Part shown: positions 44,768-54,003 of the stretch, piece after piece
Numbering within the stretch: the stretch's first letter is position 1
Layout of the letters: each line of letters begins with the position of its first letter
Origin: Pedobacter roseus
GTDB lineage: Bacteria; Bacteroidota; Bacteroidia; Sphingobacteriales; Sphingobacteriaceae
Assembly (NCBI RefSeq): GCF_014395225.1
Contig: NZ_CP060723.1
Location: 930,001 to 994,000, forward strand
Direction: 5' to 3'
Length of the DNA: 64,000 bases
Translations under genes and position numbers: made by a program
The notes under the pieces: model-generated
What the model was told of the DNA's origin: nothing
Seen by the model: only the letters and a program-made list of their open reading frames with translations
The model's database searches: none

Positions 44768-45445
44768 ATGAAACCGAGAATTAACGAAGTTACCATCGCC
44801 GAACCCTGCTTACAGAACTGGGATGAAATGGAAAAAGGAGCAGGTTTTAATTTCTGTACAGCCTGTAGTAAAAATGTAATTGATTTTTCGGGTTATACCA
44901 ATGCTGAAATCATTCAGGTGCTGGCCAATTCAGGCTCATCTGTATGTGGCCGCCTTAGCCAAAGCCAATTAAACCAGCTAAACCTTCACCTGTCAATTGT
45001 GCCAACCACCAATAGAAACTGGATGAAATACCTGGGTGTACTGGCCATTGGTATGAGTATTTTTGTAATGGATGCCAAGGCCGAACAGCTTAATACGCCG
45101 GTTGAAATCACTACCACGATCCACAACAAAACCGACGATAAAAAACCGGTTGCGACTAAAAAAGTATACGGTCATGTTATCGGTGCCGATAATAAACCGG
45201 CAGCTGGAATCAGGTTATCTATTCTCGACACCAGATACGCAACCCTGACTGATAAAAATGGTCGCTATGAAATTCTTTTAGATAGTAAGTTCGATCTAAG
45301 TAAAAACCAATTGACGGTTGAAAGTATCCGTTATTCAGCTTTTTTAACACTCGATTTTTCTAAAGAGAAACAAAATAACCTTAAGCTTAACAAGGCTGAA
45401 CCAATGATTATGGGTAGAATTATGATTGCGCCAAAAAAGAAATAA
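44768..45445 (+). CDS. Four-cysteine N-terminal module, membrane helix, and carboxypeptidase-regulatory-like domain
   Basis: The protein has 225 residues. Cys14, Cys30, Cys33 and Cys60 occur as C-x15-C-x2-C-x26-C with Trp18, Met21, NVIDF and CGRLSQ. A membrane helix follows (about 85-101), then VYGHVIGADNKPAAGIRLSILDTRYATLTDKNGRYEI, a beta-sandwich of the carboxypeptidase-regulatory type. The cysteine module is presumably cytoplasmic and the sandwich extracytoplasmic. Paralogs with the same spacing are at 57253 and 58035. Metal binding or redox sensing are possible, but the function is unknown. Confidence 0.7.
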   Translation: MKPRINEVTIAEPCLQNWDEMEKGAGFNFCTACSKNVIDFSGYTNAEIIQVLANSGSSVCGRLSQSQLNQLNLHLSIVPTTNRNWMKYLGVLAIGMSIFVMDAKAEQLNTPVEITTTIHNKTDDKKPVATKKVYGHVIGADNKPAAGIRLSILDTRYATLTDKNGRYEILLDSKFDLSKNQLTVESIRYSAFLTLDFSKEKQNNLKLNKAEPMIMGRIMIAPKKK

Positions 45446-45474
45446 TCCTAAATTAATATACGCTAAACTCTCGG

Positions 45475-45502
45475 TGATCCATCAATTGGTGGATCATTTT
45501 TT
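45475..45502 (+). terminator. Terminator between convergent genes
   Basis: TGATCCA and TGGATCA form a 7-bp stem with a self-complementary loop (CAATTG), followed by a T run. Confidence 0.75.
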
Positions 45503-46415
45503 ATATCAGGCTGGCCAATACACCCATTTTTAAATCGAAAGTTGAAAGCCTTAACCTGTTTATCTTTGCCCTGCCCAAAACGTAATTGGTAATTAAAGCA
45601 GCAATTACAATCATATCAACCCTTAATGGAATTATTCCAGGCATTGTTGCTCGCTCCTGATGGGTAGAATTCAATAATTTGCCTGCAATTTCGATATAGT
45701 CATCAAAGTTGAATTCGAAAGTTTTGATGGTATTTATATCTGCTTTCAGGTTATTTTTTCTGATGGTGAGCTCCGCAAAGGTTTCAAAAGCCCCAGCTGA
45801 TCCGATCAGCACTTTTGGCTGGTGTTTTTCGCAGATGTCGAAAAGATCGGCCAATTGATTTTGAATATGGAATAAAATGGCATTTTTGTCGCCGTCGTTT
45901 ATGGGGTCTGATTTAAAAAACTGCTGCATTAAACGTGCTGCACCAATATTATAACTTTTTTTCCAGATCAGTTTTTCGGTATCGCAAAGGATAAATTCTA
46001 CACTGCCACCACCAATATCCATAATCAGTGAAAGATCGGTAATGGCACCGCTCAGTTTAACGCCCTGGAAAATCAGCTCAGCCTCTTCATCACCGCTAAT
46101 GGTTTCGATTGTTATTCCGGCCTGTTCTTTTACAGCGTTAACAAAATCCTGACCGTTTTCTGCACTCCGAACGGCTGAAGTTGCAGTAGCCCGCACCTGT
46201 TCTACCTGATATTCGGCAATGGTATGGCTAAAATTTTGAAGGCATTTCACACCCCTTTCAAATGCTGCCGGAATGATAATGTTATCGTTAATTCTTCCTT
46301 CGCCCAGTTTAACGGGGATATTGGTTTTGTAGAGGATTTTCAACTCTTTCCCTGCTGTTTCAGCAATAAGTAAGTGGAAGGTATTGGTTCCAAGATCGAT
46401 AACGGCAACACGCAT
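45501..46415 (-). CDS. ppx: Ppx/GppA family phosphatase
   Basis: The protein has 304 residues, ASKHA fold. MRVAVIDLGTNTFHLLI, ATATSAVRSAENG, SGDEEAELIF and MDIGGGSVEFI are the phosphate-binding and adenosine motifs of exopolyphosphatases / guanosine pentaphosphate phosphohydrolases. It is the short form without the C-terminal HD domain. Physiological substrate (polyphosphate or pppGpp) is unresolved. Confidence 0.9.
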   Translation of the reverse strand: MRVAVIDLGTNTFHLLIAETAGKELKILYKTNIPVKLGEGRINDNIIIPAAFERGVKCLQNFSHTIAEYQVEQVRATATSAVRSAENGQDFVNAVKEQAGITIETISGDEEAELIFQGVKLSGAITDLSLIMDIGGGSVEFILCDTEKLIWKKSYNIGAARLMQQFFKSDPINDGDKNAILFHIQNQLADLFDICEKHQPKVLIGSAGAFETFAELTIRKNNLKADINTIKTFEFNFDDYIEIAGKLLNSTHQERATMPGIIPLRVDMIVIAALITNYVLGRAKINRLRLSTFDLKMGVLASLI

Positions 46416-46439
46416 ATTTTTTGTTTTATTTTTTTGGAA

Positions 46440-46682
46440 AGCAGAAACAGCATTTCTTCGGGGGCTGCAGTCCTGCTATCCATTAAATTTTGTTAATGTT
46501 CGTGCTAAAATAAAGTTAGTGCACCGAAATATCATTGCTATCAGGTTTATTTTTTTACGTTAATAGCTTTTGGCAAGATTACGAAGGGTAAAAAAAACCG
46601 GACTATTGTCAGAGGTTCATAAATAGCAGCACAAACACGGGTTAAATAAACGGGATAGTAGCGGCAGCTCCCGATTTAAGCA
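46440..46682. repeat. Two arms of the GATAGTAG/GGATAGCAGGACT repeat family
   Basis: AGTCCTGCTATCC (46469-46481) is the exact inverse of 24349-24361, and GTTAAATAAACGGGATAGTA (46641-46660) matches 24301-24320 in 18 of 20 bases. No gene is supported in the 390-bp gap 46416-46805. Confidence 0.7.
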
Positions 46683-46805
46683 CTATTTATTTTTTTTTTT
46701 ATTGTGTGCTTGCTTGTTTCACAGGTTTCATCGGGACTACAGCGTATAGCCCGGCTAACATTAAAATAAGCACTGCAATTGCTTTTCTAAAAAAAATGAA
46801 ATGAT

Positions 46806-47525
46806 TTACTGTTTTATCAATTCCTGCAATTGTTTGGCATTGTGTAATGCGCCAACGCCCCATGTATTATTAAAGTACACAAAAACCTCTTTCTCCTTAT
46901 CTCCAATCTGGTTTTTAAAATCATTAATCACTTTAATATCGTATTCAGTTTTATACAAAACAGGTTTCCCATGAAAACGGTAATAAACAGTTGCTGTATT
47001 TTGAATTACATCATCGGGTAGGGCAGATGGATAGCTCTGTCCACTGAAAATGATATTGTTTTTGGCTAGTTTCTTATAAAGATCTTCTTCAAACCAACTT
47101 AAATGGCGGAATTCTACCACGTTTTTTAATTCTGGGTTTAAAAGATCAATCAATAGCTTTAATCTTTCTCCAGTATAATCAAATTTAGGTGGAAACTGGA
47201 ACAGCACACAACCCAACTTCTCTTTTAAACCCAATTGGATGGCTTCATAAAAATCGCTGATAAGTTGCCCGCAATCATTTAATTGTTTGTAATGGGTAAT
47301 TAAACGCGGTGCTTTAATGGTAAACAAAAAATCGTCCGGACTTTCGCTATACCATTTATCAAATGATTTTTGCGTGGGCATTTTATAAAAGGTAGAATTG
47401 ATTTCTATGGTGTTGAAATGTTCGCAATAATATTTAAACCAATCTTTTTGCGCCAATCCTTTTGGATAGAAAATTTCTTTCCACTCCCGGTAATAAAATC
47501 CTGAACAACCAATTCTCCATTTCAT
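46806..47525 (-). CDS. DUF72 domain-containing protein
   Basis: The protein has 239 residues. RIGCSGFYYREWKEIFYP, NTIEINSTFYKMP, FLFTIKAPRLITH, FQFPPKF, VEFRHLSWF, VYYRFHGKP and YVYFNNTWG-like VYFNNTW motifs in order define the DUF72 TIM-barrel family. Its biochemical activity is not established. Full length. The last gene before a 390-bp repeat-filled spacer. Confidence 0.92.
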   Translation of the reverse strand: MKWRIGCSGFYYREWKEIFYPKGLAQKDWFKYYCEHFNTIEINSTFYKMPTQKSFDKWYSESPDDFLFTIKAPRLITHYKQLNDCGQLISDFYEAIQLGLKEKLGCVLFQFPPKFDYTGERLKLLIDLLNPELKNVVEFRHLSWFEEDLYKKLAKNNIIFSGQSYPSALPDDVIQNTATVYYRFHGKPVLYKTEYDIKVINDFKNQIGDKEKEVFVYFNNTWGVGALHNAKQLQELIKQ

Positions 47526-47558
47526 ATATAGAAGACAGGCATCGGCACAAAAGGTTTA

Positions 47559-47858
47559 TTATCCGTTATATATAGATGTAAATAGGATCATCGAAATGCC
47601 GATATAGCCCGAAAACTTTAAATAGACATTATTTTTTCCACCGATAAAACCTAATGTGAGGTTAACTAAAAAATAAAGAACTGAAAGTGTAAGTAAGCCA
47701 ATAATAGGAGAGTGATGATCTTTTTGATGAGGAAGATTTTCCATTGATTTGGCGAAAAAAACATTTATTGTTAAAGGTAAGGCCCACCCAATGGTATAAA
47801 TTATAAATATCGTCCAGGTGATGGGATGTTTTTTAAAGGCTTCGTTGAATTCGTCCAC
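47559..47858 (-). CDS. Hypothetical membrane protein with ambiguous start
   Basis: From GTG 47858 the protein has 99 residues and three helices (about 14-32, 51-70, 77-95), ending GYIGISMILFTSIYNG. A longer frame to 47999 is open, but its N-terminus (ISSGAQRSRDDT) is the translation of a dispersed GTCAT repeat, so it is unlikely to be natural. The A-rich TAATAATAAAAAA before the GTG supports the shorter form; a TTG at 47879 is another possibility. No family is recognised. Confidence 0.55.
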   Translation of the reverse strand: MDEFNEAFKKHPITWTIFIIYTIGWALPLTINVFFAKSMENLPHQKDHHSPIIGLLTLSVLYFLVNLTLGFIGGKNNVYLKFSGYIGISMILFTSIYNG

Positions 47859-47932
47859 TTTTTTATTATTAATACCTAGTTGTTGAAATTGTAACCCTGT
47901 ATAATATGTAAGCTGGCTTAGGAGAAAAGGGG

Positions 47933-47973
47933 TGTCATCTCGACTGCGCTGCGCTCCGCTCGAAATGACGACA
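47933..47973. repeat. Short GTCAT/ATGAC palindrome
   Basis: TGTCATCTCGA (47933-47943) faces TCGAAATGACGACA (47960-47973) around CTGCGCTGCGCTCCGC. It is a compact member of the family at 32742 and 55568. Confidence 0.75.
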
Positions 47974-48056
47974 GGGAGGAATCTTTTAAAACAACACAAC
48001 TTTTTGGTTTAAAATTTGCTCTGATCGGAGATCAGATGATGAAAACAATTTAAACT

Positions 48057-49007
48057 ATGAAAACTATCTTAAAATTAACTGCCCTTGCGCTCACACTGTC
48101 ATTTACTGCCTGTAAAAATGATAAGAAAAAAGACAATAATGCTAAAACTGCTTATGCCGAAGCGGATGAAAAAGATGTAAATGCCATTATTGAATATAAT
48201 AATGTGATGGTAAGTTTTACGGATAAAAACAATAGTTACCTCAAGAGTCTTGAAAGCAATTTAGATAGAATCGAGAAGGGCCTTGCTAAGCCGAATGACC
48301 GTTTTGCTTTTGTTGGTTTAATCCATCCATTTTCGATGAGTACAATTAACAGCAGCAGGTTAAAACCAGATACCCCACCCAACTCTTTAAATAATGATGA
48401 TCAGAAATTTTTTAAGGAAAATGTAGTCGCAATGACCGGTTTGCTTGATAAAATTAAGGAAACATATAAATCATTAGATGAATACATTAAAGCGGAAGAC
48501 TGGAAGGATGATAAGGGGACTAAAGGAAAAACTTTGATAGATTCTATTTACAGCATGGGTAAAAAATACTATACTTATGATGAGGTGGTTCTGGCTAAAT
48601 TAAACCTAATTGGAGATGATGCAGAGCGTGTAATTTTAAAAACACATCCGTTAAAAGAGTACATATTTGCATTAAAAGATGACCGGAGTGCGACCGCTGA
48701 ATTTACCAAATTATTGGCGGGTAGCAAAAGTTATAAAGCTATAGAGGCAAAGGCTAAAGCCGCCTATCAGGTACTCGAAGATCAGCATAATAAACATGTA
48801 GCTATGGCTGCACCCGATGCAACAAAGTTTCCGGGTAAAGATGGTTATTTTAGAAATTTTAACGAAAGGCTAAATGATTATTTAATTGCTGCAAGAAAAA
48901 TGATGCGTGATGCTTCTGCATCTGGTAAATTAACCGATTACAATATTGAAGAATTGGTCCGCAATCAGGACAATATGCGCTCTGCTTACAACAATTTTGT
49001 AGACTAG
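48057..49007 (+). CDS. DUF3829-like (YiiG family) lipoprotein
   Basis: The protein has 316 residues. The lipobox is FTAC (Cys at residue 19). The mature protein is helical and charged, with VNAIIEYNNVMVSFTDKNNSYL, FNERLNDYLIAARKMM and the C-terminal EELVRNQDNMRSAYNNFVD, matching the DUF3829/YiiG pattern. Function is unknown. It ends at a strong bidirectional terminator shared with dnaJ. Confidence 0.75.
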   Translation: MKTILKLTALALTLSFTACKNDKKKDNNAKTAYAEADEKDVNAIIEYNNVMVSFTDKNNSYLKSLESNLDRIEKGLAKPNDRFAFVGLIHPFSMSTINSSRLKPDTPPNSLNNDDQKFFKENVVAMTGLLDKIKETYKSLDEYIKAEDWKDDKGTKGKTLIDSIYSMGKKYYTYDEVVLAKLNLIGDDAERVILKTHPLKEYIFALKDDRSATAEFTKLLAGSKSYKAIEAKAKAAYQVLEDQHNKHVAMAAPDATKFPGKDGYFRNFNERLNDYLIAARKMMRDASASGKLTDYNIEELVRNQDNMRSAYNNFVD

Positions 49008-49017
49008 TATTAAAAAC

Positions 49018-49055
49018 AAGAAAGCCGATGTTGATAACATCGGCTTTCTTGCTTT
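49018..49055. terminator. Bidirectional terminator between convergent genes
   Basis: A perfect 15-bp stem AAGAAAGCCGATGTT / AACATCGGCTTTCTT with a 3-nt loop; it serves the lipoprotein gene on the plus strand and dnaJ on the minus strand. Confidence 0.92.
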
Positions 49056-49067
49056 ATATTGAATTCA

Positions 49068-50228
49068 TTACTCGAAATATTCTTTCATTCTTTCGAAGAA
49101 ACTCTTATCATTTTTGCCTGGTTGAGGCTTAAAGTTTGGCGATTCGCGTAACTTCTCTAAAGCGCTGCGTTCTTCGCTGCTTAAGGCCTTTGGTGTCCAG
49201 ATGTTGATGTGAATAATTTCATCACCTCTGTGGTAAGAATTAACTTCAGGTAAACCTTTACCTTTTAAGCGTAATAATTTTCCGCTTTGTGTGCCCGGAT
49301 CTATTTTGATTTTCGCTTTACCATCAATGGTTGGTACTTCGATACTCATCCCTAATGCTGCGTCAACAAAGCTTAGATGTAAATCATAAACAATATTGTT
49401 TCCTTCGCGTTTTAAGGTTTCGTGAGGGATTTCTTCAATCAGGATGATCAAATCGCCCGGGATACCACCATTTGGTGCTGCATTTCCTTTACCGCTCATA
49501 CTTAACTGCATGCCTTCACTTACGCCTGCAGGGATGTTAATGGTAATGGTTTCTTCGCCACGTACTACGCCATCTCCATGACAAACTGTACATTTTGAAG
49601 TAATCTGTTGTCCGCTTCCGTTACAGGTTGGGCAGGTAGATGCCGTTTGCATCTGTCCTAAAATGGTATTGGTTACCCTGCGTACCTGGCCGCTGCCACC
49701 GCAGGTACCACATGTACTTACTGATGATTTATCTTTTGCGCCAGAACCATCACAGGTTTTACAAACAATGAGTTTATTAACCTTGATTTTCTTTTCTGCA
49801 CCGTGTGCAATTTCTTCTAAAGTTAATTTTACTTTTATACGCAGGTTAGAGCCTTTAGCTACACGGCGACCGCCACGTTGCTGACCACCACCGCCGCCAA
49901 AAAAGCTTTCGAAAGGGTTGTGGCCACCAAATACATCTCCGAAATTGCTAAAAATATCGTCCATATTCATGCCGCCACCTCCGTAGCCACCGCCACTGGC
50001 ACCGCCAACACCAGCATGACCATATTGATCATAGCGTTGTTTTTTCTCCGCACTACTTAAAACTTCGTAAGCTTCAGCAGCTTCCTTAAATTTATCTTCA
50101 GCAGCTTTATCGCCAGGGTTTTTATCCGGGTGATATTTAATTGCCATCTTGCGATAGGCTTTCTTTATCTCATCAGCAGCTGCGCCCCTAGTTACGCCTA
50201 ATACGTCGTAATAATCTCTTTTACTCAT
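49068..50228 (-). CDS. dnaJ: Chaperone DnaJ
   Basis: The protein has 386 residues from ATG 50228; a longer frame to 50288 encodes a repeat-derived extension and is rejected. J domain with YHPDKNPG, Gly/Phe-rich region, four CxxCxGxG zinc repeats ([32 protein letters not shown]) and C-terminal substrate domain are in order. It stimulates DnaK ATPase. It is downstream of grpE with a repeat element in the 90-bp spacer. Confidence 0.95.
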   Translation of the reverse strand: MSKRDYYDVLGVTRGAAADEIKKAYRKMAIKYHPDKNPGDKAAEDKFKEAAEAYEVLSSAEKKQRYDQYGHAGVGGASGGGYGGGGMNMDDIFSNFGDVFGGHNPFESFFGGGGGQQRGGRRVAKGSNLRIKVKLTLEEIAHGAEKKIKVNKLIVCKTCDGSGAKDKSSVSTCGTCGGSGQVRRVTNTILGQMQTASTCPTCNGSGQQITSKCTVCHGDGVVRGEETITINIPAGVSEGMQLSMSGKGNAAPNGGIPGDLIILIEEIPHETLKREGNNIVYDLHLSFVDAALGMSIEVPTIDGKAKIKIDPGTQSGKLLRLKGKGLPEVNSYHRGDEIIHINIWTPKALSSEERSALEKLRESPNFKPQPGKNDKSFFERMKEYFE

Positions 50229-50238
50229 CTTCTTTTTA

Positions 50239-50309
50239 GAATGATTGAATGATTGAGTGATGGAATGAGAGAAGGTTAATTCACTCATTCTGACATTCTC
50301 TCATTCAAT
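50239..50309. repeat. Inverted repeat, GATTGAATGA family
   Basis: GAATGATTGAATGATTGAG at the left faces CACTCATTC, CATTCTCTCATTCAAT at the right. It occupies the grpE-dnaJ spacer and is kin to 29566-29671. Confidence 0.75.
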
Positions 50310-50318
50310 AATTATTTC

Positions 50319-50900
50319 TTAAGCTCCAACTACCACTTTAGCAAAGCGGATCACATTATCATTTAAAGTATAGCCTTTTTCAACTTCGTCAATTACCTTT
50401 CCTTTAAGCTCCTCGGTAGGTGCAGGAATATTGGTAATTGCTTCGTGGAAATCGGTATTAAAAGGTTGGTTGATGCTTTCTACATCTTTCAGTCCTTTTT
50501 GTGCCAAAGTGTTTTTTAGTTTGGTGCTTACCAATAAAATACCTTCTTTAACAGGCGCTACATCAGCAGCAGTTTCCATTGCTTTTAATGCACGGTCGAA
50601 ATCGTCTAAAACAGGTAATAGCGATACAATTACATCTTTACCTGCTGTTTGCAATAATTCTACGCGTTCTTTTTGGGTACGGCGTTTGTAATTGTCGAAT
50701 TCAGCATATAAACGCAAATATTTATCGTTAAGCTGTTGAACTTCTGCCTGTAATTTTTCTTCGGCAGATAATTCTGGAGCCTGCTCAGTTTCATTTGTAG
50801 AAGCATCAGTATTCTCTACATTCTCAGCAGTATTTTCTGATGTATTTTCAGTATTCATTATATTTTCTTCTTTATCGTTATTTTTCTTCTTATTAAACAT
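50319..50900 (-). CDS. grpE: Nucleotide exchange factor GrpE
   Basis: The protein has 193 residues. An acidic, Asn/Glu/Thr-rich N-terminus (1-45) precedes a long coiled-coil helix with LRLYAEFDNYKRRTQKE, then the beta domain ending EKGYTLNDNVIRFAKVVV. GrpE exchanges nucleotide on DnaK. It forms an operon with dnaJ. Confidence 0.94.
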   Translation of the reverse strand: MFNKKKNNDKEENIMNTENTSENTAENVENTDASTNETEQAPELSAEEKLQAEVQQLNDKYLRLYAEFDNYKRRTQKERVELLQTAGKDVIVSLLPVLDDFDRALKAMETAADVAPVKEGILLVSTKLKNTLAQKGLKDVESINQPFNTDFHEAITNIPAPTEELKGKVIDEVEKGYTLNDNVIRFAKVVVGA

Positions 50901-51029
50901 AATACCAGGCTCAATTTTTTTTGTGTTAATCTCAACTATTTTGCCATAAACCGAAATCAGCCAAGCTGTCAGATTTATTTGAATTTATCTGAACAGATTG
51001 GCTGATTAGCTGACGGATGTCAGAATTTT

Positions 51030-51713
51030 TTATACAATTTGGGCATCTTCGTGTACCACTCCGCTTTCACATTTGATAATACGTGAAGGGAAAGTACGGA
51101 TGATATGGTAATCGTGTGTAGCCATTAAAACCGCGGTTCCTGCCTGGCTGATCTGTTTTAAGAGGGTTACAATTTCTTCTGATGTTTCTGGATCTAAGTT
51201 CCCTGTAGGCTCATCAGCAAGGATAATCTCCGGGTCGTTTAACAAAGCCCTTGCAATTACAATACGCTGCTGCTCTCCACCAGAAATTTCGTGTGGCATT
51301 TTTTTAATTTTAGAGCGTAAACCAACTTTATCCAAAACATCTTTAATGCGTTCGTTAATTAGTTTTTCATCTTTCCAACCCGTAGCCTTTAATACAAACT
51401 CGAGGTTTTTTTCGATGGTACGGTCGGTAAGCAATTGGAAATCCTGAAATACCACGCCTAATTTACGGCGTAAAAACGGCACCTGACTTTCCTTAAGGTT
51501 TTTAAGGTCGAAACCTGCAATATTACCTTCACCATTACCAATATGGAGGTCGCCGTATAATATTTTAAGCAAACTGCTCTTGCCCGAACCTGTTTGACCG
51601 ATCAGGAACACAAATTCGTCTTTTTCGATATGTAAATTTACGTTTGAGAGGACTAAATGTTTTTGTTGAAAAACATCAACATTGCTTAAATGAATTACTG
51701 AGTTGCCTGCCAT
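51030..51713 (-). CDS. ftsE: Cell division ATP-binding protein FtsE
   Basis: The protein has 227 residues. Walker A GQTGSGKS (39-46), the Q-loop GVVFQDFQLL, signature ISGGEQQR and Walker B IILADEPTGNLDP fit FtsE, the ATPase of FtsEX that regulates cell-wall hydrolysis at the septum. ftsX is not adjacent. It follows a small conserved gene by 3 bp. Confidence 0.88.
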   Translation of the reverse strand: MAGNSVIHLSNVDVFQQKHLVLSNVNLHIEKDEFVFLIGQTGSGKSSLLKILYGDLHIGNGEGNIAGFDLKNLKESQVPFLRRKLGVVFQDFQLLTDRTIEKNLEFVLKATGWKDEKLINERIKDVLDKVGLRSKIKKMPHEISGGEQQRIVIARALLNDPEIILADEPTGNLDPETSEEIVTLLKQISQAGTAVLMATHDYHIIRTFPSRIIKCESGVVHEDAQIV

Positions 51714-51716
51714 ATT

Positions 51717-51920
51717 TTATATTTCCAATTTTGCAATCTGCCCAAAAGGCAAACCTTTAACCATTTCCATAATGTAATCCTGCTTGTCGCCAAGTCCGAG
51801 TTTTTCCAGTGATTTATCAGGTCTGTCAACCCTAAAATAAGCCAAAAGCGTAAACTTGTCATCTCTTAACTGTACGTAATCTGGAATTTTGGCTATGCCT
51901 TTTACTTTAACGATATACAT
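51717..51920 (-). CDS. Small conserved protein upstream of ftsE
   Basis: The protein has 67 residues from ATG 51920; a start 24 bases upstream overlaps a TATTTTTG promoter element. MYIVKVKGIAKIPDYVQLRDDKFTLLAYF suggests a small beta-rich fold. No family is recognised. Its 3-bp spacing from ftsE implies one transcript and perhaps a partner role. Confidence 0.65.
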   Translation of the reverse strand: MYIVKVKGIAKIPDYVQLRDDKFTLLAYFRVDRPDKSLEKLGLGDKQDYIMEMVKGLPFGQIAKLEI

Positions 51921-51926
51921 TGTGTT

Positions 51927-51934
51927 CAAAAATA
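51927..51934 (-). promoter_or_regulatory. Candidate -7 element of the small gene and ftsE, near-leaderless
   Basis: On the minus strand this reads TATTTTTG, followed by AACACA and then the ATG at 51920. Confidence 0.55.
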
Positions 51935-51972
51935 GCATTTCCAAATGAGAAGCGGAAGCAAGAAGCCCTTTT

Positions 51973-53917
51973 TATCTCATCAACATTACCCAGCCGCTGT
52001 AGGTTTTAAAATCTCCGTTTAAATAAATGCTGTAATAATACACGGCCGGCGGAGGTCTTTGCCATTTATTTTGCCATCCCAGGGTTTAAAAGTACCTGTA
52101 CTTTGATAAACCAACTGGCCATAACGATTGGTAATTTTAATTAGCGGATTCTGAAAAGCGGAAGCAGCCGGAATATTCCAGGTATCGTTTACGCCATCGC
52201 CATTTGGGCTAAAGGTATTGGGAATAACTACTTCTGGGTAAACCTTTACAAAAACATCATCACTGCTGCTTGTGCAACCTAAATTAGATACAGCGGTTAA
52301 GGTATAAATGATATCTTGTGGTGGGGTGGCAACGGGGTTTAGCTTTGTCGGATCATCAAGATAATCGGATGGCGTCCAGAAATAGGTAATTTCACCGCCA
52401 CTTACTTTGCCGTTTAAGGTGATGCTTTGGCCAGTTATGATCTTTTGATCTGTTCCTGCATCTGTTGAAGAAGGTTTTAAAATATTAACCGTTATCTGGG
52501 CTGTGGTACTACAGCTTCCATCATTTGCGGCAACACGGTATACTGTAGTAACCTTAGGCTGTGCTATAGGATTTGCAATGTTAGGATCAGATAAGCCTTC
52601 GCTGGGCGACCAGTTGTAACTGCTTGCTCCGGTTGCCATTAGCTGTACCGGGCTATTTTCGCATATAGAAATAGCATTGATATTGGTAGAAATTACGGCA
52701 GGACTTAACATGGTTAATGTTGTAGATGCAGTACTGGTGCAGCCATTTAAGCTAGCCGTAACGGTATATACACCAGCCATATTGGCCTGTACATTATTAA
52801 TAATTGGATTTTTTGAATCAGAAGTATAGCCATTCGGACCTATCCATTTAAATGAACTGCCATCACCGGCCATAAGTTGTACATTAGAACCAGGGCACGC
52901 TGGGCCACTATTGCCTGCAGAAGTATTTAATTGAGGATTAACGGTAAGGGTTACCGGATCTGATATAGTTCTGCAATATATTTTATCAATATTTCCGTTT
53001 GTGGCCGTAATTAAACGATATTGATATGTGCCTTTTGCGCGGTTTAAAAAATCTATAGAAGCCTGTCTGGAGGTTTTACCTGCGATATCAGTCCAGGCGT
53101 TACCGGTATTTTCCTGCCATTGGTAAACCGGATCAGCGTATGATGAAGTAATGTTGGCATTTAACGTGAAATTTTGTGTATTATCTTCGCACATGCTCAG
53201 CGATTGATCATTTCCATTAAAATATGGGCTGAGACTTGGTCCGCAGGCCTGAACAGTAATATCATCCAAGGCAAAATCATTGCCACTGTTTGTGGCGGTA
53301 TTGTTGATCAGTTGCAGCGTGATGGTTGAACTGTTCCCATTATTAAAATCTATAAAATATTGATGCCAAATTCGATCTGCAGGAACATTTCCGGTAGACT
53401 TATTCCCTAATTCCCGGTTAGCTGGATCGATAATCCTTAATATCATATTTGGATCCTGCGAATTTGCAGCCGGAGAGTTCGCATTTAGTACCCAAATAGA
53501 TAACCGCAAAATGGTATTTGGACAAAGATTATCCATTTTTTGTTCAAAAAAGACAGTTGGAGTAGCAATACCATCAATTAAAAGCATTAATCCATTATCA
53601 TCCCCGGTATGATCTGCGTGCGGCTGCCAGTAAATAGGGTAAGGATTTCCTGGGGTTGCAGGTGTTTTTACTAATCCAGACTGATTAGGGCTTAAGGCTG
53701 ATGGGCTTCGGCCCGGAGGACCCATAAAAGTAGTAAAAGTATAGGCTCCTGGTGCATATTGCTCCAATGGCCCATACCAGCTGTCTGTATTGTTGCCCTG
53801 TCCAAATGTTTGATTAATTAAAGGCTTTCCAAAAGTACCTTTGCAAAGTTGAGCCTTTACCGTTCCAGCCAATACTGCTAAATAGAGGAAGAATAGTGAT
53901 TTTACTAAACGGTGCAT
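51973..53917 (-). CDS. Secreted protein with gliding-motility-associated (CHU_C) C-terminal domain, frameshifted
   Basis: The intact frame encodes 632 residues and stops at 52019. It has a signal peptide (1-22), a jelly-roll-like domain, Ig/PKD-like repeats with CxxTAQITVNIL and YTLTAVSNLGCTS, and the CHU_C start VVIPNTFSPNGDGVNDTW...NRYGQLVYQS...WDGKINGKDL. After the last Leu (about 52053) a one-base shift restores the expected ending PPAVYYYSIYLNGDFKTYSG-WVMLMR, stopping at 51973. The domain is a type IX secretion signal (type B). The shift would disable secretion unless it is a sequencing error. Confidence 0.8.
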
Positions 53918-54003
53918 TTACTGGCTCAGGGTTTATGCAATATTAAATAAAATTTAAACACGAATAACTAACTGTAATAATAATGTGTTTTCAGTAAAGC
54001 GTA

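Noticed and set aside
46680..46805. Tiny membrane-like frame on the minus strand (RKAIAVLILMLAGLYAVV)
   Set aside because: It reads like a helix with a basic N-terminus, but no ATG, GTG or TTG start in frame could be found; too weak to call.
47859..47999. N-terminal extension of the hypothetical membrane protein
   Set aside because: ISSGAQRSRDDT is encoded by a dispersed GTCAT palindrome, not by conserved coding sequence.
50229..50288. N-terminal extension of DnaJ
   Set aside because: It is a translation of the GATTGAATGA repeat; the family start [10 protein letters not shown] fits ATG 50228.
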